64,000 nt of DNA from Thunnus maccoyii (taxonomy: Eukaryota > Chordata > Actinopteri > Scombriformes > Scombridae). The notes under the pieces were generated by a model. The model made no database searches. It saw nothing but the letters and a program-made list of their open reading frames with translations, and was not told the origin of the DNA. The translations under genes were made by a program, and so were the position numbers. The DNA lies in assembly GCF_910596095.1 (NCBI RefSeq), contig NC_056540.1, forward strand, positions 29,360,001-29,424,000, in the 5' to 3' direction. Of the stretch, positions 39,921 to 53,149 are shown in pieces; position 1 is the stretch's first letter; the number at the start of each line of letters is the position of its first letter.

Positions 39921-40371
39921 GTTAGTTCGTCTCAGTGGACTTGTCCTCTTCATGTCTCCGTCCTCGGTGGCTCTATCGCCGGTTTACGGTCCCGGTTTGA
40001 GCCCCCTCCTCCTCATTTTTCGCATGTCTCTTTCCGCTTGGTGCTACGGGGCATACGTGTTGTTTTATGTGTCTATGTGGTGGTGTATGGCGGCGCCGGG
40101 CCCTGCAGTTGCACACCGGGGATGTGGGGGTTTTAAGGGGGAAAAGTGCATTGTAAAGGCAGGTTTGGAGCTAGCCGGGATGCACACGGTTAGCCGTACC
40201 GGAGAGGAGGCTCAGGCAGCCGCCTCTCCGCCTGTCTCGTCATGTTTAAATGCTGTTGTTCCTCCTGAGCCAAACACCAGTTCTTCTTTCCCATTGAGCT
40301 GGAATGTTCTTGAAAAAATCTCGTGGTCCACCATTAGGCTAACCTCTTCCTCCTGCCGTCCAAAGTTCACT

Positions 40372-40600
40372 GTGTGTGTGTGTGCTTGTGTGTGTGTGTA
40401 TGTGTGTGTCTGTATGTATGTGTGTATGTGTGTGTGTGTGTGTGGAGGGTCTACATGAGGTTTGGATTAAATCAAAGAAAGTTGGTGCATTTTTTTTCTT
40501 CAGGGTGGATGTCGCCCCTCACCAGGCTGCTGCTCCTGCTGCTGCAGCAAGAAGCCCTGTGTGACATTGTAGAGGAGGGGGGGGGGGGGGGGGGGGGGGG
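40372..40600. repeat. TG-rich tract and G24 homopolymer
   Basis: A variant (TG)n stretch at about 40372-40442 is followed by a run of 24 G at 40577-40600. Long G runs are error-prone in sequencing, so the exact length is doubtful. Confidence 0.9.
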
Positions 40601-40987
40601 TATGCATGCAGAGAGCAGCCAACAAGTCTGTGCAGTTTTTTTTTTGTGTGTGTTAGGAGGGGGGTTGGATGCAGCGAAAACATCACCTTCATAAAGCCAG
40701 TAGACGAGTGATGGACAGAGCAGAGTGAAATCAGGCTGTGAGGTGTTCAGGGGCTCCTCAACTTTTTTCCCTCCAGGGACTCTGCAACACAGCAGGCACG
40801 GTGAGGGTGGTTTACAGGTCAGAATATGCAAGTTTGCAGGTTAAAACTTTGCTAGATTGATGTGGAAAGGGAAAGTTATGTATAAGCATGAGCTCATCCA
40901 CATCTTAAGTCATTTTTTTAAAATAAGAGAGCCCTTTAAAGTGAGATTTTTTGTCAAGCAAGTGGAAAAAAAAATCTGCAAACGTAT

Positions 40988-41185
40988 TTCCATTATCGAT
41001 TAATCTACAGATTGCTTCCTCAGTTAATTGTCCGCTCTATAGACTGTCAGAAAATAGTGAAAAATGCCCTTCACAGTTTCCAGATTAACATTTTCATGAC
41101 TTGGGATGTCTTGTTTTGTCAGACCGTGATATAAGACGAGCAAATCTTCACACACATTTTGTCACTTTTTGCTAAATTGATTGAT
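40988..41185 (+). repeat. Repeat family B copy 11 (partial)
   Basis: CCATTATCGATTAATCTACA and TGTCAGAAAATAGTGAAAAA match family B; the left terminus is missing. Confidence 0.7.
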
Positions 41186-41299
41186 TTTGAACTGATGCAC
41201 TGATTTGATCAACAGTTTTTTTTTTTTTTTGTCATTCTAGTGGAGCCACCTGTCTTTATTATTTCTCATTCAAGACACAGACACTCCTTCAAACGCACT

Positions 41300-42720
41300 G
41301 ATTCTCAATTGGAAACAGATTGAAATCTTCGCTCTGCACCGGCTGATTTCTGTTTTTAAAGAAACAAGACTGGAATATAGACGTGAACGAGCCGATCAGA
41401 GTGTTTGTGCATTGTTACTACCTGCTATACATTGAAACAACAGTGACATGTAACTACTTTGACTTTTCACCTCATTTATATATCTCGATTGAAACCTAGA
41501 CGCCCGCACGTCTTTTGATCTGCAGATCAGTATGAACAGTATTCATCACACACACACACACACACACGTCTGCTGTCTCGGTGTTGAATTCTAGTCAGGG
41601 AAGTCGTATCGACATCAAATCCGCCCTAGCCTTCGTCATCTGCATGTTGGCAGCTCCGAGTAGTGGTGGAAGTTTAACTCGACTCTACGTATCCATCCCG
41701 GCCCTGATAGAGAGCTTGATGAAAGCTATCTGACTTAAACGTTGCCTCCTAATGAATTGCTGTTTGATTTTTTTTTTTTTTGAAAGTACACACACTGTTC
41801 GAGTGTATTTTCTCTGCTTTTGTGGACATGAATAGGCCTTAAATCTTGTAGCATGCTGCTACTAAACTGCACTCAGTCTGCTTGTGTTTCTAACAGCACG
41901 GCCGCTCTGTGATGCTTTATACCAAAGACATGAGGAAAGAAAAAAAGAGATCTGACGTTGGCAAGTCCGGCTTTTTCCTAGATGGGGCTTTCACAGACTC
42001 TTTTTAACTTCTGTTCTTTTAAAAACCTTTTTGAGATGATCAGCCCTAACACCAGAATCTGAATCTAAGGAGCCAGAAGGGAAAGGTATAAATGTAACGT
42101 AGCTGTAAGCTGAACCTCCGACTGAAGGACCCCGCTGACCTGCGTGATGGGTCTCGACCAGCTGGATGTTACTCGGCCTTTGCTCGGCGATACCATACGA
42201 TACGGCTGTTGCATAAGACTCACACGTACTCGCCAAGCATCGGCTTTCACGTCAGCGTTCTGCTCGCTCCGCAGGGAAACCCTGAAGCACCTGCAGCATT
42301 TGAATCAACTGAACAACACCCTAATGAACTTTTTTTTTCAATGTCACAGCAAGATTTCAGCTTGTTTGTTAGTAGATATTTAAAATAAATTATCAAAAGG
42401 ACATTTGTCATGACCCCATTACCCCAAAACATGCTGCCCTGCTCTCTTTTAAACAATGTTAATAGTCCCAGCGGGCAGAGCGATAAACTGCGGGTCCTAC
42501 GGGACAGATGAGCAGGATGCAGCCTCTTAAGAACCGAGTCTGCTCGGTAATGAAAAAACTCAATAAGTGACTTTAGCGCTAGAAGATGCATTTGTCTTTT
42601 TCTCGGACAGGAAATCATCTCAGGCAGCTTCCTAAATGAGCTACTGAGCAACATTTAAGAGAAAAAATCAAGCTGCGGATCGGAGAAACCGTCCTCGGCC
42701 TCTGCTCTCACCTTCTCCTC
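41300..42720. other. Gene-free block with no recognised repeat
   Basis: This stretch lies downstream of the candidate first exon and has mixed base composition with none of the repeat families named here. There is a 135-codon minus-strand ORF at 42247-42654 that resembles no known protein. I see no splice-flanked coding exon. It could hold intronic regulatory sequence, but I cannot judge conservation. Confidence 0.3.
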
Positions 42721-42855
42721 CTCGACTCACTGTCTTTAAAAATGTGATAAGAACTGAAAAATTAATTAAGACTACAGCAGTTTTTTAGCAAACACTGTGC
42801 AGCCAGGTTGATATTGGACAGTCCAGTACTACTACTTGAACAGTTTGAGTCATCT

Positions 42856-43076
42856 TGGGCTGCAACTTACAATTATTTCCATTATTGACTCATCAGTTGA
42901 CTGTTTCTTCTTGGCTCGATTAGTCGTTCGATCTATAAATTGCCAGAAAATGGTAAAAAAATGTCAATCACTGTTTCCCAAAGCCCAAGATGTGACCTCA
43001 AATGTCTCGTTTTGGCCCGATCGACAATCCAGAGACCAGAAAATACTCAGTTTACCAGCATAGAGGACTAAAGATG
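42856..43076 (+). repeat. Repeat family B copy 12
   Basis: It opens TGGGCTGCAACTTACAATTA and keeps TCACTGTTTCCCAAAGCCCA and AATGTCTCGTTTTGGCCCGA. It is followed within 30 bp by palindromic element J. Confidence 0.85.
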
Positions 43077-43103
43077 CACTGTAGCAACATGCTGGATCAG
43101 TAT

Positions 43104-43618
43104 CTACACCCCTACTTCGTCTCCTAGAAATTACCTCCATATATAACTAAATTACATTCCTAATTACGTCGCTTTGGCAAACGTTGGTTATGATCACAGT
43201 TAACTTTTTGTTGAACGAATAAAGTGACGTTTATATATGGTTGTGAAGTCGCAGGGAGGAGGTCGGGGTGGATCGGATCGGTTAAGGTTAGGGAAATATC
43301 GTGGTTTTGCTGAAATGTTAATAAACGTGTTTTTTTCTATATAAAACCAAGACCACAATCTTTTCCTGACCTTAACCCAGTGCTACCAGTGTCCAAACAT
43401 AACCATCATAAGTTTAGCAGATATCTTACTGCAAGATTTGATATTTTTAGTGGAGGGAAAAACCCCCAACTAGGTTCGTTTATCTTTAGTATCGACATTT
43501 TTACCAACATTTTCTCATCATATTGAGAGAAGCCAGCATTTCATTTCTACTAAAACACATTTGTTGTTGCAATTTAGTCGTATATGAACTTAATTTCTAG
43601 GAGACGGGGTCGCTGCAT
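43104..43618. repeat. Family J: palindromic DNA-transposon-like element (MITE)
   Basis: The left end has CGTCTCCTAGAAATTACCTC (from 43119) and the right end has TAATTTCTAGGAGACGGGG (43591-43609), mirror images. Inner blocks also mirror: GGTTAAGGTTAGGGAAATAT with the reverse complement of TTTTCCTGACCTTAACCCA. No coding capacity. The superfamily is not determined. Confidence 0.85.
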
Positions 43619-44278
43619 CCGTACCAACTTTATTTAACGGATCGGGTTGCAGCTGTTATTATAAATATCAAGTCTAGTGTTTCCACAATCAAGTTATATT
43701 CTTTCAGTCACAGCGGGCCGTCGACTCCGTCTTTGGTGACACAGATGTTGCTCTACATAAAAATGATCCCAGATTTTAAAATGCAGGGAGGAAAAAGAGA
43801 ACATTGGTATCTGATTCTGACTGAAGGTATCAGAATCGGCACCAGGAGAGAAAACGTCGGATCAGTACGCGTCTTAATTTAGACCGAGAAATGAGTGCGA
43901 AGTCCAAAAAAAAACGGCATCACATTAAGAAAACATGAGGAGCTGCTGTTCGGTGTGTGTGTTCCTTCAGGTATCTGTGAGAACATTAAACTCAAGAAGG
44001 TCTGTCTGAGTAAATATGAAAGATTACAGAACATCAAAAAAAACACAGCACAGCAGGTTTTCACTACTCGGAAACAGGATTTTTTTTTTTATATCTTTTT
44101 GGGAAGTTATTATGACAATCAACCAATCTGTTAATCTTCCATGTGGGTGACTGCAGGAGTAATCTAACCAGTACGGCATGTTTGGTGGTTGACGTTGCAT
44201 TTTTATTGCAGCCAGGTTCAACTTTACCAGACAAAACCTTCATTGTCTTTTTTTGTTTTTGTACCCTCTGCTTTGGGG

Positions 44279-44362
44279 GACCCCCCCCCCCCCCCCCCTC
44301 CATCCCTCCCGCCCCCCCCCATCCCCACCACACACACACACACACCACCACCACCACCACCA
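44279..44362. repeat. C-rich homopolymer runs with (CA)n and (CAC)n
   Basis: A run of 19 C starting near 44280, a second C9 run, then short CA and CAC tandem repeats. The sequence length here is uncertain for technical reasons. Confidence 0.9.
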
Positions 44363-44363
44363 G

Positions 44364-44452
44364 TATGTGAACACAGTGGTCTCATTGAAATGAATGAGAG
44401 GCCTGTTTTTTTTCATACAATGCTGATGTCGGTCTGAATATAGACCAAGACA
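44364..44452 (+). repeat. Repeat family E copy 1
   Basis: CATTGAAATGAATGAGAGGC, then a T run and GATGTCGGTCTGAATATAGA, is repeated with changes at 48855. It looks like an end fragment of a DNA transposon, but the rest of the element is unclear. Confidence 0.45.
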
Positions 44453-45407
44453 TGAAACCAACTGTAATGAAATGCAATTAAGCAGAATTTAGAGGATCCT
44501 CTTGAAAGAATTCAGATCAGTGATGATTTATTTTCTAGGAGCATAAACCATGAGACACCAAAAAAAAAAAATCCTTACGGGAAGATAACTGTAACAAATC
44601 TGTAGGCTTTTTTTTTATTTTTGTGCAGTGAGATAAACAATTCTCCTTTTGGTCACAGAGGACAGAAAAATAACCACAAACACTACGTCCACGCCGGGCC
44701 GCTCACACTTTCCAGATAAGATTCACGGTCTCGCTCGCTCCTGTCACCGATCGTATCTGTTTTATGTCAACATCCTGAATAAGAGGTTGTCAACAGGTTG
44801 CGCGAATTTAAACGGTTCTCCGTGTTGACATTAAATACACCGACTGACAGACTCCCGAGCCAGATTCAGGTGGAGGAAACAACAGAAAATATGAAACATT
44901 GAGCCTGTGTTACACTTCCAGTTATTTTGTTTGATGTCCTGTCTGCTTTATTCTCCATGTTTCTTTTTTTTTTATTCATTCAGGGAGAGCGAGGTTCTCC
45001 TTAAACCTTGATGACACCATCACACACGTTAGTCTCATTTTTGAAAGTAATTCTTCACGTTTCATGATAGACTTTGAGCTTGTTTGTAATGTCGTGTGGT
45101 GGCAGGTTATTAAACAGGGAGGCGGGCGACTTCTAGACTCGGTTGTTAGTTCAGCCGGTTTGATGAAGATGAGGAAGGTGTACACTGAGTGCATGATTAA
45201 TGAAAGCTGCTCTGGATGAGTTCTCTTGTGGGCTTTCAGGTGATGTAACCTTCCAGCTGCCGTCCATACTGGAGGTCTTCAACTTCTTTTCTAAATTTGC
45301 AATTTACATGCATGTATGTTCATTTTGAGGGTATGTATGAGTTGAGTTTTTGTGCTGGTTTTGACTGGTTCCTCTTGTAAACACATTGAGTTGTAAAACT
45401 TAAGGGC

Positions 45408-45691
45408 ATTATCAACTAATCTACCAATTATTGATGAATTGTCTGGCCTATAAGATGACAGAAAAGCATGAAAAAATGCCTGTTATGATTTTCTACAGTC
45501 CTAAACCCAAAGATAATCAGTTTACCGTCATAGATGAGGAAGAAAAGACATCAAAGCCTCATTTTTGAGATGCTGGAACCAGTGAATGTTTGGCATTTTT
45601 GCTTGAAAAGTGACTAAAATGATTCATCTGTTTATGAAAACAGTTTCTGTTGAACAACTAATGGATGAATTGTCTAATTGTTACAGCTGTA
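45408..45691 (+). repeat. Repeat family B copy 13
   Basis: The internal blocks GATGACAGAAAAGCATGAAA and TTTTTGAGATGCTGGAACCA are clear. The right end is TTGTCTAATTGTTACAGCTG. From here to 47170 I see no gene and no recognised repeat. Confidence 0.75.
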
Positions 45692-47171
45692 CTTGTGGTA
45701 TGAAGCTAGTCGTTACTGCTAAATGATCTGAAAGTTAAAAAAAAGCCAAACTAGCAGTTTGTTCAAAGTGTTTTGGCAAGATAGAAAGGGTCACAGCGGG
45801 TTATACCACTGACATAAACTTACTAATATTTTATGTTTTTTATGCTCCAGTGTTTATTTAGCCATTATTTAACCCACAGCTTGTTCTTCACCAGCAGCGT
45901 TCAGTGCCGGGAAGTTTGTGATTCAACTGCCAAGCCAGGAAATCACCGTTATATGACTTCCTACGCTGTCTGTATGATTGGAACTGTGTCTCAATGTCCA
46001 ACATGCAACGTTTTATTCGGGCCATTAAAATAAAAAAATCAAAGTATCCAAGTAAAGGTTGTCAGAGGTCACACAAGTTGTTTTTTTTAAGACATTTAAT
46101 AAGAAAACTGGATTGATTTTTCTTTGCTCTTAACTCTGTTTTTCTTCTGAGAGCAGTCATAATTGTAAGACTGACCAGTTGAACATTATGCTTTTTAGAT
46201 ATTTTTTTTAACACTGATTGCCAGAGGCCCGCCGCCACCTCAGCTTTCAGCCGAATGATTCGAAGCGAACTTAAATAATTGGTGTTTTGGACAGAGAGTA
46301 AGAGTTGATCATGCATAGACCTGAATGTTTGGAGATGACTCTTTCATCAGCGCACCACCACCATCTAACCTGCAGTATCGAAAGAAACAAACAATATAAC
46401 AGGTCAGATTTAATGTAGTGGTCTGTCAGCCGGTTGATAAAACGTGGTCGAGGGTCATCGAAGGTCCTACGTTCGCTCTAACTTCTCCTGGAAATCCGTA
46501 ACAGAGCGATGCACAAGCGACAGCACTATTTAGCACCTTTGTCAGTTTAATGAGCCCAGAAAGCCTTTCCAAATGAACGTCAGCGGGCCAAATGAGGAAT
46601 TAATTACTTGCTTGCTTTGTACCTCAGCCCAGCTTGTACTGTAAATGGGTAATAACTGTCATCTCCGGGTCTGTGTGTGACTCTCCGTCTTTGCCTGCGG
46701 CCTGCAGCCCAACAGTTTGTGGTCGAAACTGGAAAAGCAAGACGGGACTGTGCTGCTGTAAGCCCGTTAACCAACAAACCCACGTAATGGCTCATTGCAT
46801 CCTTCTTGTTGTATCAAGCCTCTTCTTCACCGCAGACTGACTGGTGCATTTGAATATTTTATTTTTACTGTTAGAAATGGAAACAGGAACCGTTTTTTTT
46901 TTTTTTTACTGTTTGTTTAGTCTAAAAATGAATAGTTTGGTTGACAGCTGCCAAAAAAGGGATCAACCCTTTTCCTTCATACGGTCTGTGTGCTGTCTAC
47001 TAAACCGTGCATCCTTTACAGCAGATAATATTTATTTAATCACACATTATTCAGCGGATAAGTTGAGTTATAGATTTGAAAAATGCCAAACATTTGTCGG
47101 TTCCAGCATCTCAAAAGTGATGGTTTTTGTGACATTTTGCTGCATTTATGTCTTTATATTATTGTAAATGA

Positions 47172-47358
47172 AGTAGAGCTGCAACTAACAGTTGTATTAT
47201 TGATTAATCTGTTGATTATGTTCTCGATTAGTCGTTTGGTCTGACAAATTGAATTATTTGAATCCCTCAACTATTTTCTGATATTTTATAGACTAAACAA
47301 ATAATCCTTTAATCGTACAAATTAACAACAGATTAATCGATGGTGAAAACAATCATTA
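47172..47358. repeat. Repeat family B copy 14, head-to-head foldback form
   Basis: The left half (GTAGAGCTGCAACTAACAGT, ATTGATTAATCTGTTGATTA) is in plus orientation. The right half (TTTTATAGACTAAACAAATA, ACAGATTAATCGATGGTGAA) is the same end of the element in minus orientation. The two halves form a palindrome missing the right part of the unit. Confidence 0.75.
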
Positions 47359-48318
47359 TCTGCACGTGCGAGCGTTCTTGCTGCCAGCTGGTGCGTTTAC
47401 CCAGAGAGGTTTACCCTCCACCCTCTCCTTCATTTTCCTGCTTCCTCCTCTCCGTTTGCTGCTGTGACCATTTAAAGTGAAGTGACCTCTAATGACCCCT
47501 CCTGGCAGAGCTGCTCTCACTGGATAGAAGGGTTGTGTGTGTGCAGGACCTTTCCCTCCCTCCACCCTCCCCCCCACCCGTAGAGCCCCGTCCCCTGAGG
47601 GTCTCTGGTGTCACTATCCCGGAGGCCGAGTAGTAGGCGGAGAGCTTCAGAAGAGGGGGCCGCTCCCTGACCTGAAGAGTTTAGCTGCGTGTGGTTTGCA
47701 GCGGTGACAGGTGTAAGCCAGAAATGACAGGTAGCAAGTCAGAAATAGATGATGCAAGGAGAGAGTCAGTGTGACCTTCATTAATAAACATTCATCTATA
47801 TTAAAGCTTTATAAGTTTTAGATTGACAGGATTTGGGAAGAAACTCGACAGCAACAAACAGGAAGTAACAGAAAACAGCAAACGCTTTAAAAATGTTTTG
47901 TAGATATCTACTGTAATGATCATACTGTGATCACATTTATGAAAATTCTGCATATAAATCAGTACAACATCAAGCAGTGAAAAGATTGCCAACCCACTAA
48001 TATTTACACTAATATTTTAAGTTATTTGCTGCTGCATTGCTTCATAGCACAACAGTTTTATTTTGCATGTAACACACAGATTTATTCTTTGAGACAAATA
48101 ATAATGATTAACTAAATTCCCCACAAATTTGATTGTAATTAGTGATTAAGCTGTTGTTGGCTGTATTCTACATCTGAATCCGATGAAATTATTGCTTTTT
48201 AAAACAAATCATGAATCAATTTGACTTGATTCTGTGCACAGAATTTTTACTAATAGATGCAACTTCACATGATTAAGCATTCAGCCCTGCGTTGAGCTCT
48301 CAGCATGATATCTATCTC

Positions 48319-48321
<3 letters not shown>

Positions 48322-48349
<28 letters not shown>
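48322..48349. repeat. (TG)n microsatellite
   Basis: About 14 TG units. The following 450 bp (to 48802) are open in one frame on each strand, with a 139-codon plus-strand ORF that resembles no protein I know. Confidence 0.9.
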
Positions 48350-48852
48350 CCTGCAACGGTTATTGTGTAGATATCCACATGAGTGGCGCTCTCGCCCACG
48401 CAGGAGTTGCCATGGCTCTTCGACACTGTTGTGGATGCTGTTGACATATCCGGAGAAACACGCAAAAACAACAACGATGCGACAGGCTTGGTCGGTGCGG
48501 GCATGTTGATTCGGGTCCAGATGAGACTTGAGATATGGCCCAGGAGGTCCAGCTTGAGTAACAGATCCATCAGTCTGAAGCCTTATCAGATGCCAAAATG
48601 CTGCACTGTGTTTCATAATACTAATTTTACAGATTTGGGAAGCAATCATGGCAGCAATCGTTTCATCTTTAGTCGCTACGATCGCGAGGTAAACAGAAAT
48701 ACTTCATTCATGTTGCAAAGCAATCCACCAGGAACGAGTGCATGCATGTATTTGATTGACGCCTTGCTGGATGACTTCATGTTGTGGTCTGGCGAAAGTT
48801 GAGTCAGGTTTTAACTTTTATTCTGGGTTGGCACCCCTGTCGTTTCGCCCGA

Positions 48853-48930
48853 CTGACCTCATTCACATGAATGAGAGGCCTGTGTGTTTTTTTTTTTCAC
48901 ACAGGCCCTAAAGTCAGTCTGAACGCGCGA
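48853..48930 (+). repeat. Repeat family E copy 2
   Basis: TGACCTCATTCACATGAATG, AGAGGCCTGTGTG, a T run, and GTCAGTCTGAACGCGCGACC parallel the copy at 44364. Confidence 0.45.
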
Positions 48931-51900
48931 CCTTCCTCTTTTATCACAAGCTGTGATCAGATCCCACCCTCGCTGCTGTAAAATTAACGTTGCTTCAAAA
49001 CACAAGCGAGGGAGATGATGGGGAACATCCTCCTTGCAACAGGAAGTAAAGGTCTGAGGGGAAACGTGGTCCAAATTAAAAAAAAAATAAACACAACATG
49101 TACAGGCTTAAAGGGCCAGAGGTTACAGATTTTAAACTTTTAATGTTTTTTTAGTTTGAATATCTGTTGTTGCTGATAGACGACAGGCAGGAAACAGGAC
49201 AAGCACACCCAACCTCTCCAACTTGCTGCTGCTGCACACTCCCACCAACTCCCATCGGTGGAGCTGCTAAGTAGCAAATCGTAAGTGACTGTGGTTTCAC
49301 TGGGTGTTGAAGGAAAATACACGCTCAGCAAACCCTCCTTGGGTAAATAAAGGTTTAGGATACAGAACTGAGGCATTGTCAGGATAAGTGGCAGGTAGTG
49401 AACTCCTGCACACATCGTCAGCGCTGAGTTTATTTAAACTGTGACACCTCTGACAGGGACCCCTTTTTGACAGGCGGGGTAAGTTAAGTGAGTTTTGACA
49501 GTGAAGTCCTCGGGATAGTGACACATGGTTGGTAATTATGTCATTTTAGCCACAGCTGAACATGCAGGCATTATAATACATTTCCTGCATTATAGATACA
49601 GTCATAGCTTAAACTTCTAGCAACAAATTAACCTCAAACTGCTTCAGCTGTTGCCATAAAACCTCCCACATGTCACTACAGTAAATTAGCTGAACCCAAA
49701 TATTTAGCATGAAGTCACAGAGTTATGTCCTTTTTGTCCAAAGCATATCTGGACTCTCATTTATCTGATAAAAGCTAATCCTTTGGTTTATTTTTCTCCA
49801 CCAGACAAATGCTTGTTTGAGTCCTAATCATGCTTTTATACAGATTATTTTGAGCACAGCAGGGGGGGAAGTGCACTGTGCCTCAGGATGCTGTCACAGA
49901 AAGAGAACATCCTTTAAAAATCAAACTTGTGGCAGACAGTTAATTGAAGTGTGTGTTTGTGAGCCGGTTCAAATTTACCCAGCAACCCACAGCTCGGAGG
50001 CACCCCGCTAATACTGTCTGGGTTAACGCCGCCGCTGCTGCTGCTGCTGCTGCTGCTGTGATGAGGTTTCATCTCTGCAGCTATTATCATAAACAAAGTT
50101 TGCTTTATCGGTTATGATTCTTCGTCAACCCTGGGGTTTAATCGCCCCATCTCCTCATCTTGACTCAAATGGTCGGGGTTGGATAAAGAACAGTGATCCT
50201 GAAGCTGGGAGGAGTTGCTTAAATTAACTTAATTAAGGAGGGTTTTTACTTTAATAATTGAGATACTGAGCCGTTGCAGAATTTCTGTACTGTCGCTCCT
50301 CATGTTTTCATGCTTTCATCAGACTGTTATGTTGACGAATTGGTGCACAAACTACTTTACTGATCCCAGACAAGGTGCACTGACTACAAGATTATAATAG
50401 TTGGAAAGAGATGTGATTGATGATGATGATTTCCAGTTGCACTCTCACTGGATACCGCTCAGCTCTGCTCATACTTCCTACTTGTTCCTGAAAAAGGAAG
50501 CATGAAGAAAATAACTCTCCAATCAGAGCAGAGTACGTAAATGACTGGATTGACGCTACACATGCCTGCAAGATTCAGGTGCGAGAGGCAAGAATAGTAC
50601 ATTGAATCTGTGTGTGTGTGTGTGTGTGAGGAAGAATCGTCTCCCAAAGTGCTCCAAGTATAAGCACATCCTGCTTTTGGCTATGATAAAATCAGACATG
50701 TTTAAAAATGTTGTAGTGTGTGGTGACGGCTCACGATTACTAAACTAAACAATCCGCTGCTCGAGCTGATATGATCTCCCAGCAGCAATGACGGTCGTTT
50801 AAACCGGTGAAAGTGACGGTCAGTGTTGGCTGAAAATCCAGAAAGAGGGAGGAATGTCAAAATATTTAAAAAAACAGTTTTGGTAGTCTTATCTCACTCA
50901 GCAGCCAGATATTTCTCTGTTTAGTAGTGGCTAGATGATACTGAAATGAGAATAGCTGGTCCACCTGAAGTGAGCCTGGTCAGGTTAGGCTAACCTGCTG
51001 TCGCTAACTTCGAGGCTAACCCCCTTCACTTTTCCAGTAGTTGGGGAAACAAAAGACTTTTCTTGGTTTTGAGCAGCTGCAGTATTTATTAACTGACACA
51101 CACTGACAACTTACTGCTAATCTTTTCCTCTGCTGCGCTCGCATTCACCGTCACTTTTCAGCCGCTCGCTCAACCACACACTCGCTACGCACACATTACG
51201 CACTGCCCCGCAACGCTACTCTTATAATGGCACCTTTCACGTAGTTGTCCTTTTGAAGAATACGGAGAAAACAGTTCCACGATAACGCAGGGTGTTATCA
51301 CGCAATCATTAGTAGCCCATTGATATTAATAATCATGTGAAATTTTGGAAGCCGCGCTCATAATTTTGCAGCGGCGGTGCATCGCTGCAGAATGAATACA
51401 GGGCAATAACTGTATATTTATTACACCAGACAAGAAGCTTTTTAGCAGAGAAAAAGAGACCAGTTGGTTACCCTCCAGTGTGACTGGTGAGCTACACGTG
51501 GCTAATGCACCAGCAGCAGCCAGAATAAAGCACCATTTGGCCGGCGGCTGGTGGTCCCGAGGATGATTATCTGGGATAGAGAAGAGCTGCTTTGCATCTT
51601 GACAACATGTAGCCAAGATTACTCTGTTGCACCAAAGCCGGGCTCACTGCTGTGACTGGAAAGAAAAGGAGCGTTTGACATTTCTCTGAGGAAACAACAA
51701 TCACAGTCAGACATTTTTTTTTTTTACAGGCTTTTATTTAATCCACTAATCAAAAACAGCTGTTTACAGGTCAATGAGGTAATTGACTCAGTTTATGTAA
51801 TTAAAGCTGCTTACGCTCACTGCCTTAATGTCTGTGATACTAAATATTCTGGATGTTTATGTAGCCTAAAATCCTTTTTGTATTTTGGGAGAAGCTGCTG

Positions 51901-53149
51901 TGTTTTGACAGCTTTAAGAAAACTTTTGCCATGAATAGAATAATTTCAACTTTCACTGCTGCTTGCCTTGTTTTTCTTCAGCCAGCAGTGCTCATTACAT
52001 GTATCTAATGACTTAATTAAAGCTGACTGTTTGTTGGGATCTGCACTGTCTGGTGGATTGCATGTATGCCAAATTGACCGCTGAGTAACGATGACGGACA
52101 GGCATGCATGTTTTCATTCAAGCCAAGCGATGTTAATCATCCAGATTTGAGCTCAGAGTCGACGCACTTCTCACGAACAGAGAGGGAGAGAAGAGCGTTT
52201 GTCAGGTCTGGATTCGAATCGGTCAAAAAACTGCTGAACTAAAAGGGCAGATTAAGTTCAGCAGAGGTTATCAGTGTTTGCAGTTAGAAATGGCTGCAGC
52301 TAATAAGGTGTGGTTGATGAAAGGTCATGCTCTTATCAAGAATTTAACAGAGCCGTGAAGGCTAATGATCAGCATGTCGACCTTTTGAAAACGTCTCATT
52401 AGGAATCAGAGCAACACCAGTACGAAAAATACTCAAATATCCTTCATATCCTTTTGAAAAAATGCCTTTTTTTTGGGACTTTCCATCACTAGTATATGCA
52501 AAACAGTGTTGATGGAGCCTATCTCAGATTCTTGAGAGCTGAATCATTTGCTGTGTAAACACCCAGTGTGTATTACATCTTTCACAGGGAGAGTAAAAAA
52601 ACAAAACACCCAGTCCCTCAGGATATGATGCATTTTATGTTTCCACTACCAACACGTGTTTGTTTGGGATAAACTGAAGAGGATTCTTGTGTAAATGCGC
52701 CAGTTTGATTGACAGTTAAGACCTCAGAGCGACAGCGCAGGAACAACACAGCTACTTGCACCGGAGATGCCTCCGAAAATCAAAACAAAACATGATTTAA
52801 ACAAGTGTTTCGTTAATGTTTTAGTGTTTTGAACATGTAAAAGAATGAAGTGCAGGGAGAAACAGCTGGAGAGAAATGTGGTAAATCAGCTGTACAGTGT
52901 TTTACTGTCAGTGCATCCGAAGATAAGTGTGACCATCTACACCAAACATGCACCGCCTAGAACTACTCACAAGCTAAACCAGCATTCATTGATGTATTAA
53001 TTGATTCTTTTTTACATTTTTTTGGCTAATTAAGGGAAGTGCAACACGTTTATTAACACAACATCGACATATCACCTAAATAAGTTACGATTAATGTGTC
53101 AGCAAACAGTTGCCTCTTTACAAATCCAGCAGTCAGAGAGCATCATGAG
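48931..53149. other. Gene-free stretch
   Basis: No coding exon, RNA gene or named repeat family is supported here. It contains a (GCT)n run at 50031-50058 and a (TG)n run near 50609-50628. Several ORFs of 60-96 codons show no protein-like features. Blocks around 51300-51640 and 52140-52400 are repeat-free and balanced in composition, so could be regulatory. Confidence 0.4.

Noticed and set aside
39691..40458. 255-codon plus-strand ORF, the longest in the window
   Set aside because: It starts in a homopyrimidine tract, runs through a likely promoter and splice donor, and ends in a (TG)n repeat. Composition is proline and Cys/Val low complexity with no domain.
42247..42654. 135-codon minus-strand ORF
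   Set aside because: No domain or family resemblance; composition looks like unselected sequence, and it starts and ends without splice sites or repeat context.
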